This document shows positions 1 to 11,011 of a DNA stretch of 51,900 nt, one piece after another (the stretch's first letter is position 1; each line of letters begins with the position of its first letter). The position numbers and the translations under genes are program-made. The notes under the pieces were generated by a model, which worked only from the letters and a program-made list of their open reading frames with translations, was not told the origin of the DNA and searched no databases. This DNA comes from Thermomicrobiales bacterium (GTDB lineage Bacteria > Chloroflexota > Chloroflexia > Thermomicrobiales > CADCWN01): contig JAUJMV010000009.1 of NCBI GenBank assembly GCA_030446685.1, forward strand, positions 38,460 through 90,359, written 5' to 3'.

Positions 1-20
1 CCAAACCCGCGACCCGCACG

Positions 21-1478
21 CTACAGGATGAAATTGCTCAGGTCCTCGTCGCGGACGAGGTCGCCGACGCGCTCGCGGACGTAGGCGGCGTCGATGGTGA
101 CGGTCTCGCCGGCACGGGCGGGGGCGTCGAAGGAGATCTCCTCCAGCACCTGCTCCATGATCGTCGCCAGCCGCCGCGCGCCGATGTCCTCCTGGCGCTC
201 GTTGAGGTCGGCGGCGAAGGCGGCGATCTCGCGCAGGGCGTCGTCGGCGAACGCCAGGGTGACGCCCTCGGTCGCCAGCAGCGCGACGTACTGGCGGACC
301 AGCGCGTTGGCCGGCTCGGTCAGGATCGCGTAGAGATCGTCCTCCTCGAGGGGGGCCAGCTCGACGCGCAGGGGGAAGCGCCCCTGGAACTCCGGGAGCA
401 GGTCCGCCGGCTTTACCGTGCTGAACGCGCCCGCGCCGATGAAGAGGATGTGGTCGGTCTTGACCGGGCCGTAGCGCGTCAGCACGGTCGACCCCTCGAC
501 GATCGGCAGCAGGTCGCGCTGCACCCCCTCCTTGGAGACGTCCGCCCCCCCGTCGCCCCCCTCGGAGATCAGCTTGTCGACCTCGTCGATGACGACGACG
601 CCGCCGCGCTCGGCCCGCCGGACCGCCTCCTCGACCACGCCGTCGAAGTCGATCAGCCGGTCGGCCTCCTCATCGGTCAGGATGCGGCGGGCGTCGGCGA
701 CCGAGACCCGCCGCGAGCGACGGCGCGGGCCGCCAAGCAGATCGAGCAGTTCCTGCCCGCTCTCCCCCAGCTCGTCGGGGTCGAAGTCGGGGAGGAAATC
801 GCCGAAGGGCGCGTTGCCGTCGTCGCCGACGACGACCTCAATCTCGACCGTCTGGTCCTCCAACTGGCGCCCCCGCAACTGGGCCAGCAGCCGCTGGCGC
901 CGGCGATGCAGCCGCCGCGCCTGGGCGGGGCTGACCGCCTCCACCGGCTCGGCCGCGCGCCGGGGGCGCCGCGCCACCCTGCGGCGGGCGGGGATGCCGT
1001 CGCGCTCGTCCGGCGCGTCGTGCTGGCGCAGGAGGTAGGCGGCCAGCCGCTCGGTCGCGGCGCGCTCGGCCTCGTCGCGGACCTGCGCCAGCCGCTCCTC
1101 GTGGAGTTGGCGGATGCTGACCTCGATGAGGTCGCGGACGATCGCCTCGACATCGCGCCCGACGTAGCCGACCTCGGTGAACTTGGTCGCCTCGACCTTG
1201 AGGAAGGGGGCGCCGGCGATCCCGGCGACCCGGCGGGCGATCTCGGTCTTGCCGACGCCGGTCGGCCCGATCATCAGGATGTTCTTGGGGCTGACCTCGT
1301 CGCGCAGGGCCTCCGGCAGGCGCTCGCGGCGCAGCCGCCCGCGCAGGGCGATGGCGACGGCGCGCTTGGCCTCGCGCTGCCCGACGATGAAGCGGTCGAG
1401 TTCGGCGACGATCGCCGCCGGGGTGAGATCGTGGGCCGTGGGCCGTGGGCCGTGGGCCGAAGAACGATCGGTTGTCAT
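21..1478 (-). CDS. hslU: HslU, ATPase/unfoldase subunit of the HslUV protease
   Basis: AAA+ unfoldase that feeds substrates to the HslV peptidase in the cytoplasm. The 485-residue protein has the Walker A motif GPTGVGKT at residues 71-78, a Walker B-type [10 protein letters not shown] near residue 300, a charged I-domain between them, and the family C-terminal signature ending LSNFIL, so the 3' end is complete. The first ~17 residues ([12 protein letters not shown] region) are unlike other HslU and are encoded by a GTGGGCC word iterated four times, an intergenic-type repeat. The true start could therefore lie a little downstream, although ATG 1478 overlaps the hslV stop by 4 nt (ATGA), which argues for translational coupling. 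Last gene of a topA-hslV-hslU series on this strand. Family identity is certain; only the N-terminus is open. Confidence 0.97.
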   Translation of the reverse strand: MTTDRSSAHGPRPTAHDLTPAAIVAELDRFIVGQREAKRAVAIALRGRLRRERLPEALRDEVSPKNILMIGPTGVGKTEIARRVAGIAGAPFLKVEATKFTEVGYVGRDVEAIVRDLIEVSIRQLHEERLAQVRDEAERAATERLAAYLLRQHDAPDERDGIPARRRVARRPRRAAEPVEAVSPAQARRLHRRRQRLLAQLRGRQLEDQTVEIEVVVGDDGNAPFGDFLPDFDPDELGESGQELLDLLGGPRRRSRRVSVADARRILTDEEADRLIDFDGVVEEAVRRAERGGVVVIDEVDKLISEGGDGGADVSKEGVQRDLLPIVEGSTVLTRYGPVKTDHILFIGAGAFSTVKPADLLPEFQGRFPLRVELAPLEEDDLYAILTEPANALVRQYVALLATEGVTLAFADDALREIAAFAADLNERQEDIGARRLATIMEQVLEEISFDAPARAGETVTIDAAYVRERVGDLVRDEDLSNFIL

Positions 1479-2203
1479 CTGCTGCCAGCCTCCCCGCTGT
1501 CCGCGCGCCGCCTCCCGCCCTCCGCCTTCCGCCCTCGACCTCCGCCCCTCGCCCCACGGCCCTCGCCCTTCGGCTCATCAACCGCGGCGGCCTCGACCTC
1601 GCCGGTGGCGGTCTCGGTCGGCCCGTCATCCCCGGCGCTGACCGCCTCGATCAGCAGGGCGTCGTTGGTGTAGATGCAAATGCGCGCGGTGATCCGCATC
1701 GCGGCCTCGACGATCTCGCGCGCGGAGAGGTCGGTGTGGTCGAGGAGGGCCTTGGCGGCGGCGGTGGCGTAGGCGCTGCCCGCCCCGATCGCCACGATCC
1801 CCTCGTCCGGCTCCAGCACGTCGCCGTCGCCGGAGAGGAGGAGGAGCGTGTCGACGTCGGCGACGATCAGCTCCGCCTCGAGGCGGCGCAGGGCGCGGTC
1901 GGTGCGCCAGTCCTTCGCCATCTCGACGGTGGCCTTGCGGAGGTTGCCGCGCCAGGTGTCGAGCTGGCCCTCGAAGCGCTCGATCAGGGTCAGGGCGTCG
2001 GCGACCGCGCCGGCGAAGCCGGCCAGCACCTGGTCGTCGTAGAGGCGGCGGATCTTGCGCGCGCCGTGCTTGACGACGACATCGCCGAAGGTGACCTGGC
2101 CGTCGCCGGCCATCGCCACCTGGCCGTCGCGCCGGACGGCGAGGATGGTGGTGGCGTGGCGGCGGCGGTCGCGCCCGTAGCCGCGGGGAGGGGAAGGTGG
2201 CAT
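1475..2203 (-). CDS. hslV: HslV, threonine peptidase subunit of HslUV
   Basis: Proteasome-like N-terminal-nucleophile peptidase. The mature protein should begin at the first Thr of [12 protein letters not shown], so residues 1-17 would be a short propeptide removed autocatalytically, leaving Thr18 as nucleophile. Conserved blocks [27 protein letters not shown] and ICIYTN follow in the usual order. The core ends near residue 190. The remaining ~50 residues are a Glu/Gly/Arg-rich tail (for example [16 protein letters not shown]) encoded by CGCCCTC-like words, so the tail is probably repeat-derived rather than functional. ATG 2203 has AGGA about 8 nt upstream. In Bacillus the order topA-trmFO-xerC-hslV-hslU is known; here trmFO and xerC are absent between topA and hslV. 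Confidence 0.96.
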   Translation of the reverse strand: MPPSPPRGYGRDRRRHATTILAVRRDGQVAMAGDGQVTFGDVVVKHGARKIRRLYDDQVLAGFAGAVADALTLIERFEGQLDTWRGNLRKATVEMAKDWRTDRALRRLEAELIVADVDTLLLLSGDGDVLEPDEGIVAIGAGSAYATAAAKALLDHTDLSAREIVEAAMRITARICIYTNDALLIEAVSAGDDGPTETATGEVEAAAVDEPKGEGRGARGGGRGRKAEGGRRRADSGEAGSR

Positions 2204-2231
2204 CGCGAGGTCCTGTTCAATGCCGATGCGA

Positions 2232-2414
2232 GGGGCCGCCGGTTGAAACCGGCGTCTCGCGGGCCTGCGGCCACGAAGCCCGCCGCCGCGGGCTGGGGGC
2301 CATGGCCGGTCGTATGGTTATCCCAATAGGCATTGCCGTCCGAGTGGCCTGAACCCGCGCAGGCGGGTTTTGTGGCCGCAGGCCCGCGAGACGCCGGCTT
2401 CAGCCGGCGGCCCC
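2232..2414. repeat. Composite palindrome: 43-bp arms with nested covarying hairpins
   Basis: Left arm 2232-2274 and right arm 2372-2414 are inverted copies matching at 41 of 43 positions. Each arm has its own small hairpin (CCGGTT-GA-AACCGG on the left, CCGGCT-TC-AGCCGG on the right), and the two differences between arms are compensatory within these small stems. Related elements occur at 5235-5444 and 48479-48636. It fills the hslV-topA gap; the interior (2275-2371) holds no gene. Confidence 0.9.
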
Positions 2415-2440
2415 CGCGGCGGCAACGACCTACCGGTCGC

Positions 2441-4837
<2,397 letters not shown>

Positions 4838-5047
4838 GGGTCCTATTTCCTCAATCCCCGCAAAGCGCCCTTCAGCCCACGCGTGGATTCCTGCGGGCGG
4901 CGGCTGCGATCACCATACTATACGTGCTGTCAAGCAGAACGGCCACAGTGCGCCGTGGTTGTGTCCGCCCCTCTTCGCTCGCGCTCCACAATATGTAAAC
5001 GCTGCTACCGGCCATCCTATTGCATGCCGGGCGGCCTCCCCGACGCG

Positions 5048-5063
5048 GAGTGTATGTACACTC
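5048..5063. promoter_or_regulatory. Perfect 16-bp operator-like palindrome
   Basis: GAGTGTA-TG-TACACTC is a perfect inverted repeat lying directly downstream of a minus-strand -10 box, so a bound dimer would cover the predicted transcription start of topA. No regulator gene is adjacent, and the cognate factor is unknown. Confidence 0.5.
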
Positions 5064-5067
5064 CCCC

Positions 5068-5096
5068 GTTATACCCCATCGGCGGCGCGGCAACAA
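5068..5096 (-). promoter_or_regulatory. Sigma70-type promoter toward topA
   Basis: On the minus strand TTGTTG (5096-5091), a 17-nt spacer and TATAAC (5073-5068) form a near-consensus promoter. The only gene downstream on this strand is topA, whose ATG is about 225 nt from the predicted start. Confidence 0.55.
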
Positions 5097-5234
5097 GCCG
5101 CGCGCCCAGCCCCGGCAGCCGCCCCCAGGGTCGAACAACGGCCGCGGCCCGTCGCGACCTCCGGTCCGCGAGCGCCTTCCACGGCAAGCACGCAAGGATC
5201 GAACCAAGTCGCCCCATCCCATGCCCGCAGTGGT

Positions 5235-5444
5235 GGGGAGTCGCGCTGGCGACTGAAGTCGCGCCTGCCGGCCTGCGGGCCACGAAGCACCCTGACGGGC
5301 ATAAATCCACGTGCCGCGCCGGACTGGGGCCTACCCGAGCATCACGCCGATCGGGGCCTGGGGCATGGCCCCGATCCCGCCTCCGCAGAGGCTTTGTGGC
5401 CCGCGGCTGCCGATCGCGCGACTTGAGTCGCCAGCCACTCCCCC
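5235..5444. repeat. Composite palindrome, second copy of the family at 2232
   Basis: The left flank reads GGGGAGT...CTGGCGACTGAAGTCGCGC and the right flank is its near-exact inverse ending GTCGCCAGCCACTCCCC, with one small indel. Each arm again has a self-complementary core (GCGACT-GA-AGTCGC; GCGACTTGAGTCGC). The inner GGCCTGCGGGCCACGAAG block matches the element at 2232. No coding sequence is supported here. Confidence 0.8.
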
Positions 5445-5513
5445 GCGGCAGAAAACCTATCCCCGTGAGCCCATCCCAAGTGGATGGGGAACGCCCTGCC
5501 CCGGACGGCCTCG

Positions 5514-5772
5514 TCGAGAATGCGCGTTCGTGCTGGAGCCGATGCAGGGCGAATGCATTCTCCATGCTTCGGGTACGTCCCGCGCGCCCCCCGGCCCCCA
5601 ATCCTGCGGTCAGACGTCCGGGCTCCTGCATTTCGACGTGGCACAGGGCCGGGATTCCGCGGTCCTGCTCCCCCCCAGGGTTGGGGGCCGGGGGGGCTCC
5701 AGGCGCCGCGGTGGCGCCGACCCAAAGAACGCATTCGTGCTGGAGCCGGTGGGGTTCCCATTGCCCCCTCGC
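5514..5772. repeat. Repeat-rich intergenic block with inverted and direct repeats
   Basis: An inverted pair (5587-5606 and 5676-5695, C-rich against G-rich, nearly exact) is flanked by a directly repeated TTCGTGCTGGAGCC (near 5527 and 5734). With the element at 5235 it accounts for most of the 4838-5901 gap, in which I see no gene; long frames there lack recognisable protein features. Confidence 0.6.
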
Positions 5773-5901
5773 GAAAGGCGGTGGTACACTCGCCCGCGCG
5801 GCAAAGCGCGCGATCGACGACCCTCCACCGCCGGGTCGCGGGGAGCCGTGCGCCCGAGCGCGCCGGGCAGCGCGACGCGATGGATGGGGTAGCGGGGGAA
5901 C

Positions 5902-8529
5902 GTGCGCCTCGCCGAACGCGCGACGACGCCAGAACAGACGGGGGCCGCTGGCGGCCGGCGGGGCGCCCTGCGCGACCGGCTGGGGGGGCGCGGGGGCCGG
6001 GGGCTGCTGATCGCGCTGGCCTACACCCTCGCCACGGTCGTGATGACCTGGCCCCTCGCCGCCCGGATCGGCACGCACACCCCGCTCGGCGAGGACCCGC
6101 TGCTGCAGATCTGGATCGCGCGCTGGGTGCAGCACGCGCTGGTCACCGATCCGCTGGGGCTCTACAACGCCAACGCCTTCTTCCCCTACGAGAACAGCCT
6201 GGCCTACAGCGACTCGAACGTGCCGGCGGCGCTCCTGGCCGCGCCGGCCTTCCTGCTGACCGGCAACGCGATCCTGGCGGTCAACCTGCTGGTGCTGGGG
6301 ACCTTCGTGCTGGCGGCGGGCGGGATGTGCGCGCTGATCGCGCGGCTGAGCGGCAACCGCGCGGCGGGGTTCCTGGCGGGGCTGGCCTACGCCTTCCTCC
6401 CCTACCGCTACGTCCACATCTGGCACCTCAGCCAGCTCGGCCACGCCTGGACGCCCTGGGTGCTGCTGGCGCTGGTGGCGCTGGTGGCGCGGCGCACCCG
6501 GCGGGCGGCGGCCCTGTTCGGGCTGTTGCTGGCGGTGCAGACGCTGACCAGCTTTTATGTCGCCTTCCAACTCGCCTTCGCGGTCGGGATCGCCCTGCTG
6601 GTGGCGCTCGCGGCGGACCGGCGGGCGCGCGGCCCGCGATTCGCGGGGCTCTTCGCGGCGGCCTGCCTGCTGGCGGGCGCGATCGTCCTCCCCTTCGCGC
6701 TGCCGTACCTGGAGGTGCGCGACCAGCTGGGCCTGGAGCGCACGCTGACCGAGACGGAGCAGCCCGGCTGGTTCGCCACGCCGCGCTCCTACCTGCGGGT
6801 CGCGCGGGGCAACGATCTCTGGGGCCGGTTCGGCGGCGGCTCGTTCGCGGAGGACACCCTCTTCCCGGGCGGGCTGGCGCTGCTCGGCGCGATTGTCGGC
6901 CTGGCCGGGTGGCGGCGGCGGCCGGCGGCGACGGCGGCGGCACTCGCCATCGCCGCGACCGCCTTCGCGATCTCGCTCGGCCCGACCTGGCACGGCGCCG
7001 CGGGGGCGGGGCTGCCGCTGCCCTACCGCTTCCTCTTCGACCACTTCCCGTTCTTCAAGGCGATGCGGGTGCCGGCGCGCTTCGGCGTGCTGACGGCCTT
7101 CGCGATCGTCGCGCTGGCCGGGCTGGGGGTGGCCTGGGCCTGGGAGCGCCTGGCGCGGCGCGCGGGGGTCGAAGCCGACGCCCCGCGTCCCGCGCCCCCG
7201 CGGGCGCTCGGGCCGGCACTGACCGCCGGCCTGGCCGGGCTGCTCCTGCTCGAACTGGCCTCGACCCCGATCGCGCTGCAGTGGATCGACCGCCGCCCGG
7301 AGGTCGCCGCGCCGTACGAGTGGCTGGCGCGCCAGCCGGGGCAGGGGGCGGTGATGGAGTTCCCGGTGAGCCTGGAAGGGCCGGACCTGGCCCGCGCGAT
7401 GTACTGGTCGACCGTCCACTGGAAACCGCTGGTGCAGGGCTACTCCGGGTTCGCGCCCCCAGCCTACGGCAACTCGCTCGGCTACTTCACCGGCGACCTC
7501 AGGCGGCAGGACGGGACGGTGGCGAAGGACATCAGCCACGTCAACGAGCGCAATATCGGCCTGTTGCAAGAGATCGGCGTGCGCTACCTGGTGCTGCACC
7601 GCCGGGGCTACAAGCGGGAGGACTGGCCGGCGGTGCTCGCGCGGCTCGAGGCGACCGGCGCGGTCGAGCGGGGCGGCGACTTCGGCGAGGCGACGGTCTA
7701 CCGGGTGCGCGAGCCGGTCGCGCCCCCGCCGGCACTCGATGTGGCCCTCTTCGCGCCGTCGCTGGCCCTGCCCGATCGCTTCTGGGAACCGGCCGTCGTC
7801 GTCCGCAACCCGAGCGAACGGCTGGCGACGCTGGGCGGCACGCGCCCACCGCGGCTGACGACGATCTGGCGCGACGCGGGCGGGCGCGAGGTCCGCCGGG
7901 ATACCTTGCCGCTCAACCTGCCGGCCTTCATCCCGCCGGGCGAACTCCTCTGCTCGGCGCGCGTCTGCCCGGCGGCGAGCGGCTTCAGCTTGGCGGCGGC
8001 GCCGGACGGGGGCGGCCCACGCCTCTCCCCCGACGCGCCGGGCCGCTACACCGTCGAGATCGCGCTGACGGGCGAGATCGCGCTGCGCCGGACGCTGGAG
8101 GTGGACGTGGCCGCGGCGACACCCGCCGCCGAGCCGGACGGCCCGCCCCTCGCCCTCAGCGGGGCGACCGCCCACGCGGAGACGCTCGCCCCCGGCGAGG
8201 CGCTCGCGCTCACCCTCGACTGGACGGTGCGCCGGGCGCCCCCCGAAGACTACACCCTCTTCAGCCAGCTGATCGGCCCGGATGGGCGGGTCTGGGGGCA
8301 GTACGACGCCCCGGCCGGCTGGACCTCGCACTACACCGCCGCCTGGCTGCCGGGCGAGCGCGTCAGCCTCCCCTGGACGGTGCCGCTCAAGCCCGACGCG
8401 CCCCCCGGCCGATATCGCCTCCTCGTCGGGATGTACCGCCGCACCCCGGCCGGCGTCGAGCGCGTGCCCCTGCGCTACCCGGACGGCGACGCGCCGGAGT
8501 ATTGGGCCGGCGAGATCACCGTCGAATGA
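5902..8529 (+). CDS. Large polytopic membrane protein, GT-C glycosyltransferase-like
   Basis: An 875-residue integral membrane protein. After a cytoplasmic N-terminus, TM1 (ALAYTLATVVMTWPLA) is followed by an extracytoplasmic loop with the acidic motif GEDPLLQIW, where GT-C enzymes carry their catalytic acidic pair. About ten more hydrophobic segments follow to roughly residue 460. The rest is soluble and presumably outside: a region rich in aromatic and charged residues, then beta-rich stretches (about 610-870). This layout matches lipid-linked sugar transferases of the GT39/PMT-like clan; donor and acceptor cannot be read. GTG 5902 follows GCGGGGGAA. It stands alone, with repeats upstream; a second large membrane protein (YfhO family) lies at 23.7 kb. 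Confidence 0.75.
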   Translation: MRLAERATTPEQTGAAGGRRGALRDRLGGRGGRGLLIALAYTLATVVMTWPLAARIGTHTPLGEDPLLQIWIARWVQHALVTDPLGLYNANAFFPYENSLAYSDSNVPAALLAAPAFLLTGNAILAVNLLVLGTFVLAAGGMCALIARLSGNRAAGFLAGLAYAFLPYRYVHIWHLSQLGHAWTPWVLLALVALVARRTRRAAALFGLLLAVQTLTSFYVAFQLAFAVGIALLVALAADRRARGPRFAGLFAAACLLAGAIVLPFALPYLEVRDQLGLERTLTETEQPGWFATPRSYLRVARGNDLWGRFGGGSFAEDTLFPGGLALLGAIVGLAGWRRRPAATAAALAIAATAFAISLGPTWHGAAGAGLPLPYRFLFDHFPFFKAMRVPARFGVLTAFAIVALAGLGVAWAWERLARRAGVEADAPRPAPPRALGPALTAGLAGLLLLELASTPIALQWIDRRPEVAAPYEWLARQPGQGAVMEFPVSLEGPDLARAMYWSTVHWKPLVQGYSGFAPPAYGNSLGYFTGDLRRQDGTVAKDISHVNERNIGLLQEIGVRYLVLHRRGYKREDWPAVLARLEATGAVERGGDFGEATVYRVREPVAPPPALDVALFAPSLALPDRFWEPAVVVRNPSERLATLGGTRPPRLTTIWRDAGGREVRRDTLPLNLPAFIPPGELLCSARVCPAASGFSLAAAPDGGGPRLSPDAPGRYTVEIALTGEIALRRTLEVDVAAATPAAEPDGPPLALSGATAHAETLAPGEALALTLDWTVRRAPPEDYTLFSQLIGPDGRVWGQYDAPAGWTSHYTAAWLPGERVSLPWTVPLKPDAPPGRYRLLVGMYRRTPAGVERVPLRYPDGDAPEYWAGEITVE

Positions 8530-8643
8530 GCGTGGGGCGGCGGGCGCCGAGCGCGGACGGGGGGCGCCGACTGGCTCACGGCTGCGAGATAATTATCGGC
8601 CTTCCCGATGCGCCTCCGCGGCGTTCGCCGCCCCGCGTTCGGT

Positions 8644-8987
8644 TCAGCCGTTGCCGATCGGCGGTGGGGGGAAGAAGGGCCGCTCGGAGCGTTCGGGGAA
8701 CTCGCCGGCGCGCTCGCGATCTTCGCGGCGCTTCTTGCGCGGCTCCGGGGGGCGCACGGCCTCGGCGCGCAGCCAGTCCATGAAGTGGGAGGCGTGCGCC
8801 ATCCGCCACTCCATCATGATGTCGGAGCAGATGCCGCGGGCGGCGCCGGCGGGGATGTCGAGCGCGGCGGCGCTCTCCAGCAGGGCGCGCTCGAACCGTC
8901 GCGCGGCGGGCCGGCGGCGATGATCGCGTCGAGGATCTGCTGCTTGAGGTCGATCCCGATGAAGTCCGGCTCCAGGTCGCGGCTCAT
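8644..8987 (-). pseudogene. Small conserved-looking hypothetical protein with one frameshift
   Basis: Minus-strand reading from ATG 8987 gives MSRDLEPDFIGIDLKQQ and continues to ...IIAAGPP. Near 8900 the frame breaks, and the adjacent frame continues convincingly as FERALLESAAALDIPAG, then EWRMAHASHFMDWLRAEA and a charged tail ending at TGA 8646-8644. Joined, it is about 115 residues, helical and soluble. In-frame sequence continues upstream of ATG 8987 (DPTEFCLLLKQVDRQ), so the real start may lie further up, toward 9120. I do not recognise the family. One base accounts for the break: either a recent lesion or a sequencing error. Confidence 0.5.
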
Positions 8988-9230
8988 CCGCGGCGGCTGC
9001 CGGTCGACCTGCTTGAGGAGCAGGCAGAACTCCGTGGGATCGATCAGCGGCCCGTCTTCCACCCTGCCCTCAGATTGCCACTCGTTCGCGCGTCTGCCGG
9101 TCGGCGATGACTTGATTTTACCATGAGCGACGACAGCGGGCCGCGCCCGCCGGAACGCCACGCTCCGGTGCCAGCCCAATGTCCACACGGCCTATGCTAC
9201 AATCGTCGCGGGAGGTGCGAGGTGCCGACG

Positions 9231-9460
9231 ATGCCAGACATTGACGAGTTGTACGCACGGCACATTCGACCGTTGCCGCCCGGGGATCGCTTGCGACTCC
9301 TGGCGATGATGCGCGCGATTTGGCGCCGCTCGATAACCCCGAAGCGCCGCGCGAACACAGCCTTTTGGAGCTAGAAGGATTGGGCGCACACCTCTGGGAT
9401 GGCATCGACGCCCAAGATTACGTGCGCGGGCTCCGCGAAGAGTGGGAGCACCGCCCCTGA
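9231..9460 (+). pseudogene. VapB-type antitoxin, frameshifted
   Basis: ATG 9231 is preceded by GGGAGG and a -10-like TACAAT (9198-9203). The frame starts MPDIDELYARHIRPLPPGDR, typical of antitoxins paired with PIN toxins in Chloroflexota and Cyanobacteria. Just after LLAMM one base is missing; in the shifted frame the family C-terminus follows cleanly (ARDLAPLD, SLLELEGLG, WDGIDAQDYV, LREEWEHRP) to TGA 9458-9460. That stop overlaps the toxin start as TGATG, the usual coupled arrangement. As sequenced, the antitoxin would lose its toxin-binding half. Confidence 0.7.
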
Positions 9461-9882
9461 TGAAGTTGGCTGACGCGTTATCGGGGGTCACGGTACTCGC
9501 CTTCGACACCGCGCCGTTCATCTATTTCATCGAACGGCATCCCGTCTACCTCGATCTGATGCGCGAGATCGTGCGGCGCATTGACGCCGGTGCGATCGTC
9601 GGACGCGTGACGCTGACCGAGGTGTTGACCAGGCCGAAGCAGGTCGGTGACTTGATTACCGAGCAGGCGCGCCGTCGTTACTCGGCAGCCGGAACTTCAT
9701 GCTCGTTCCCATCGACACCGGCCGCTGATGCGGCGAATCTCCGCGCCCGCTATCGGTTGCGCACGCGCGTTGCAGATCGCCGCCGCGTTGCGCGCCGGCG
9801 GCGAGGCGTTTCTCACCAATGACACCGCGTTAGGTCGCGTCACCGAGTTGCGCGTGCTGCTGCTGGTGATCTGGAATTGTGA
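9460..9882 (+). pseudogene. VapC-type PIN-domain toxin, several frameshifts
   Basis: ATG 9460 gives MKLADALSGVTVLAFDTAPFI, a PIN-domain start with the first catalytic Asp (FDTAPFIYF), then GRVTLTEVLTRPKQ with the conserved Glu. Near 9675, 9725 and 9765 the frame changes; other frames supply RNFMLVPIDT, NLRARYRLRT and ALQIAAALRAGGEAFLTND with the last acidic residue, and a final shift restores LEL-stop at 9880-9882. At least three lesions make a working RNase unlikely as sequenced. All active-site blocks survive, so the decay, or the error, is young. Confidence 0.65.
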
Positions 9883-10331
9883 CGCCGCTGGTGCTGTTGT
9901 AGGAGCAGCGCTTCACGGCGGAGCTGGCCGGGGCGCGACGGGCGCGCGGCCGCGGCGTCGTAGCGAAACCTGTGGCTCGCCATTCGCCCCCGACCCTTCA
10001 GCGGGTCGGGGTGGCTCGGGGCTGCCGGCGCGGGTGGGGGTGCCGCCGCCGGTGGGTCGGCGCAGTCGTCGGGCGCCGAAGCCGGCCCCCGTGCGCCGTC
10101 GGCCGCGGACCGTCCACGCCCCGGGTCGCAGGGGTGTTCGCGGTCGGCCTGGTGATCATCCGGCGCGCTGGTCAGGCTCGGCGAGGGCTCGGGGCGCGAC
10201 GAGCCGCCGAGGCCGCCTCGCGCGACCGCGTGTCCTCCGGGCCGCGCGGCCACCGAGAGGGTCAGCACCAGCAGCGTGACCGCCATGCCCGCCCACCACG
10301 ACCGGGGCAGGGGTACCCGTCGCCTCATCAT
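9840..10331 (-). CDS. Possible small secreted protein (doubtful)
   Basis: From tandem ATGs at 10331 and 10328, behind GAGGCGAGGA, the frame begins MMRRRVPLPRSWWAGMAV followed by TLLVLTLSVAARPGGHAVA, a credible signal peptide. The rest is Pro/Ala/Arg-rich without recognisable domain and its 3' part runs antisense to the end of the vapC relic, so the C-terminus may be wrong. The translation signal and leader are the only support. Otherwise the region 9883-10600 shows nothing convincing. Confidence 0.3.
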   Translation of the reverse strand: MMRRRVPLPRSWWAGMAVTLLVLTLSVAARPGGHAVARGGLGGSSRPEPSPSLTSAPDDHQADREHPCDPGRGRSAADGARGPASAPDDCADPPAAAPPPAPAAPSHPDPLKGRGRMASHRFRYDAAAARPSRPGQLRREALLLQQHQRRHNSRSPAAARATR

Positions 10332-10607
10332 TCCTCGCCTCTCATCCCGCCGGCGTCCCACTCGCGGGCTTCCCCTGGGCGCGCGACGACGCAGCCAATC
10401 ATACGCGGCGCGCGATCCGTTGGCAAGGGTCGTGCTATCAATTGTTCGCCGGGCCGACAGGCGGACCCGGCGTGGCCTGTCGCCGGGTAGGGCGCGGGTG
10501 GCCGGCGGGGGGCCGGTGGCGGCGCCAGACGTGCAAAGCGCGTGGGCGCGCGGCGTCGATCGCCACCGGGGGCAGAAGGGCGGGTGTGCTGTCGCTTGCG
10601 ACACCAA

Positions 10608-10637
10608 TTGACATCACCGCTCCCCCTTTGCTACGAT
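10608..10637 (+). promoter_or_regulatory. Promoter for the formate dehydrogenase operon
   Basis: TTGACA (10608-10613), an 18-nt spacer and TACGAT (10632-10637). The predicted start near 10644 leaves a leader of about 360 nt before fdnG with no supported ORF, long enough for an RNA element such as a molybdenum-cofactor riboswitch. I could not recognise one. Confidence 0.5.
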
Positions 10638-11011
10638 TGCTGTTCTCTGGTGGGGGATCGGCAGTCGGTCCTTGACCATTACCATCATCGTTGCCAGCGG
10701 AATAGAGCAGAGGCGGAGGCTGGAGGCGGGTGCGCCGGCACGGACGGGCCATTGGCGTACTCCGCCGACCGGGCAGTGGCTGTCCCCAACGGCTGGATGC
10801 CTTTCCTCGGGGCGAGCGGCGCGGGCCTGGCGGCTTCGCGTCCGCGCTGGACGGTTGCTCACCGGCCCTGCCAGGCCGAACCGGCGGACGGCGCCGACCG
10901 GGTGGAGTTGGGATCACGAGGGTGGCGCGTGGGATGAGCGCCGTGCGCCCGGTGGGGCGGCGGGCAGTCGCGAAGCCACAAGCCGTGGGCGAGAAAAGGA
11001 GCATGTCCGCG

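Noticed and set aside
5017-8331. A minus-strand frame of about 1100 codons
   Set aside because: Antisense to the GT-C-like gene, low complexity, with no start signal or homology.
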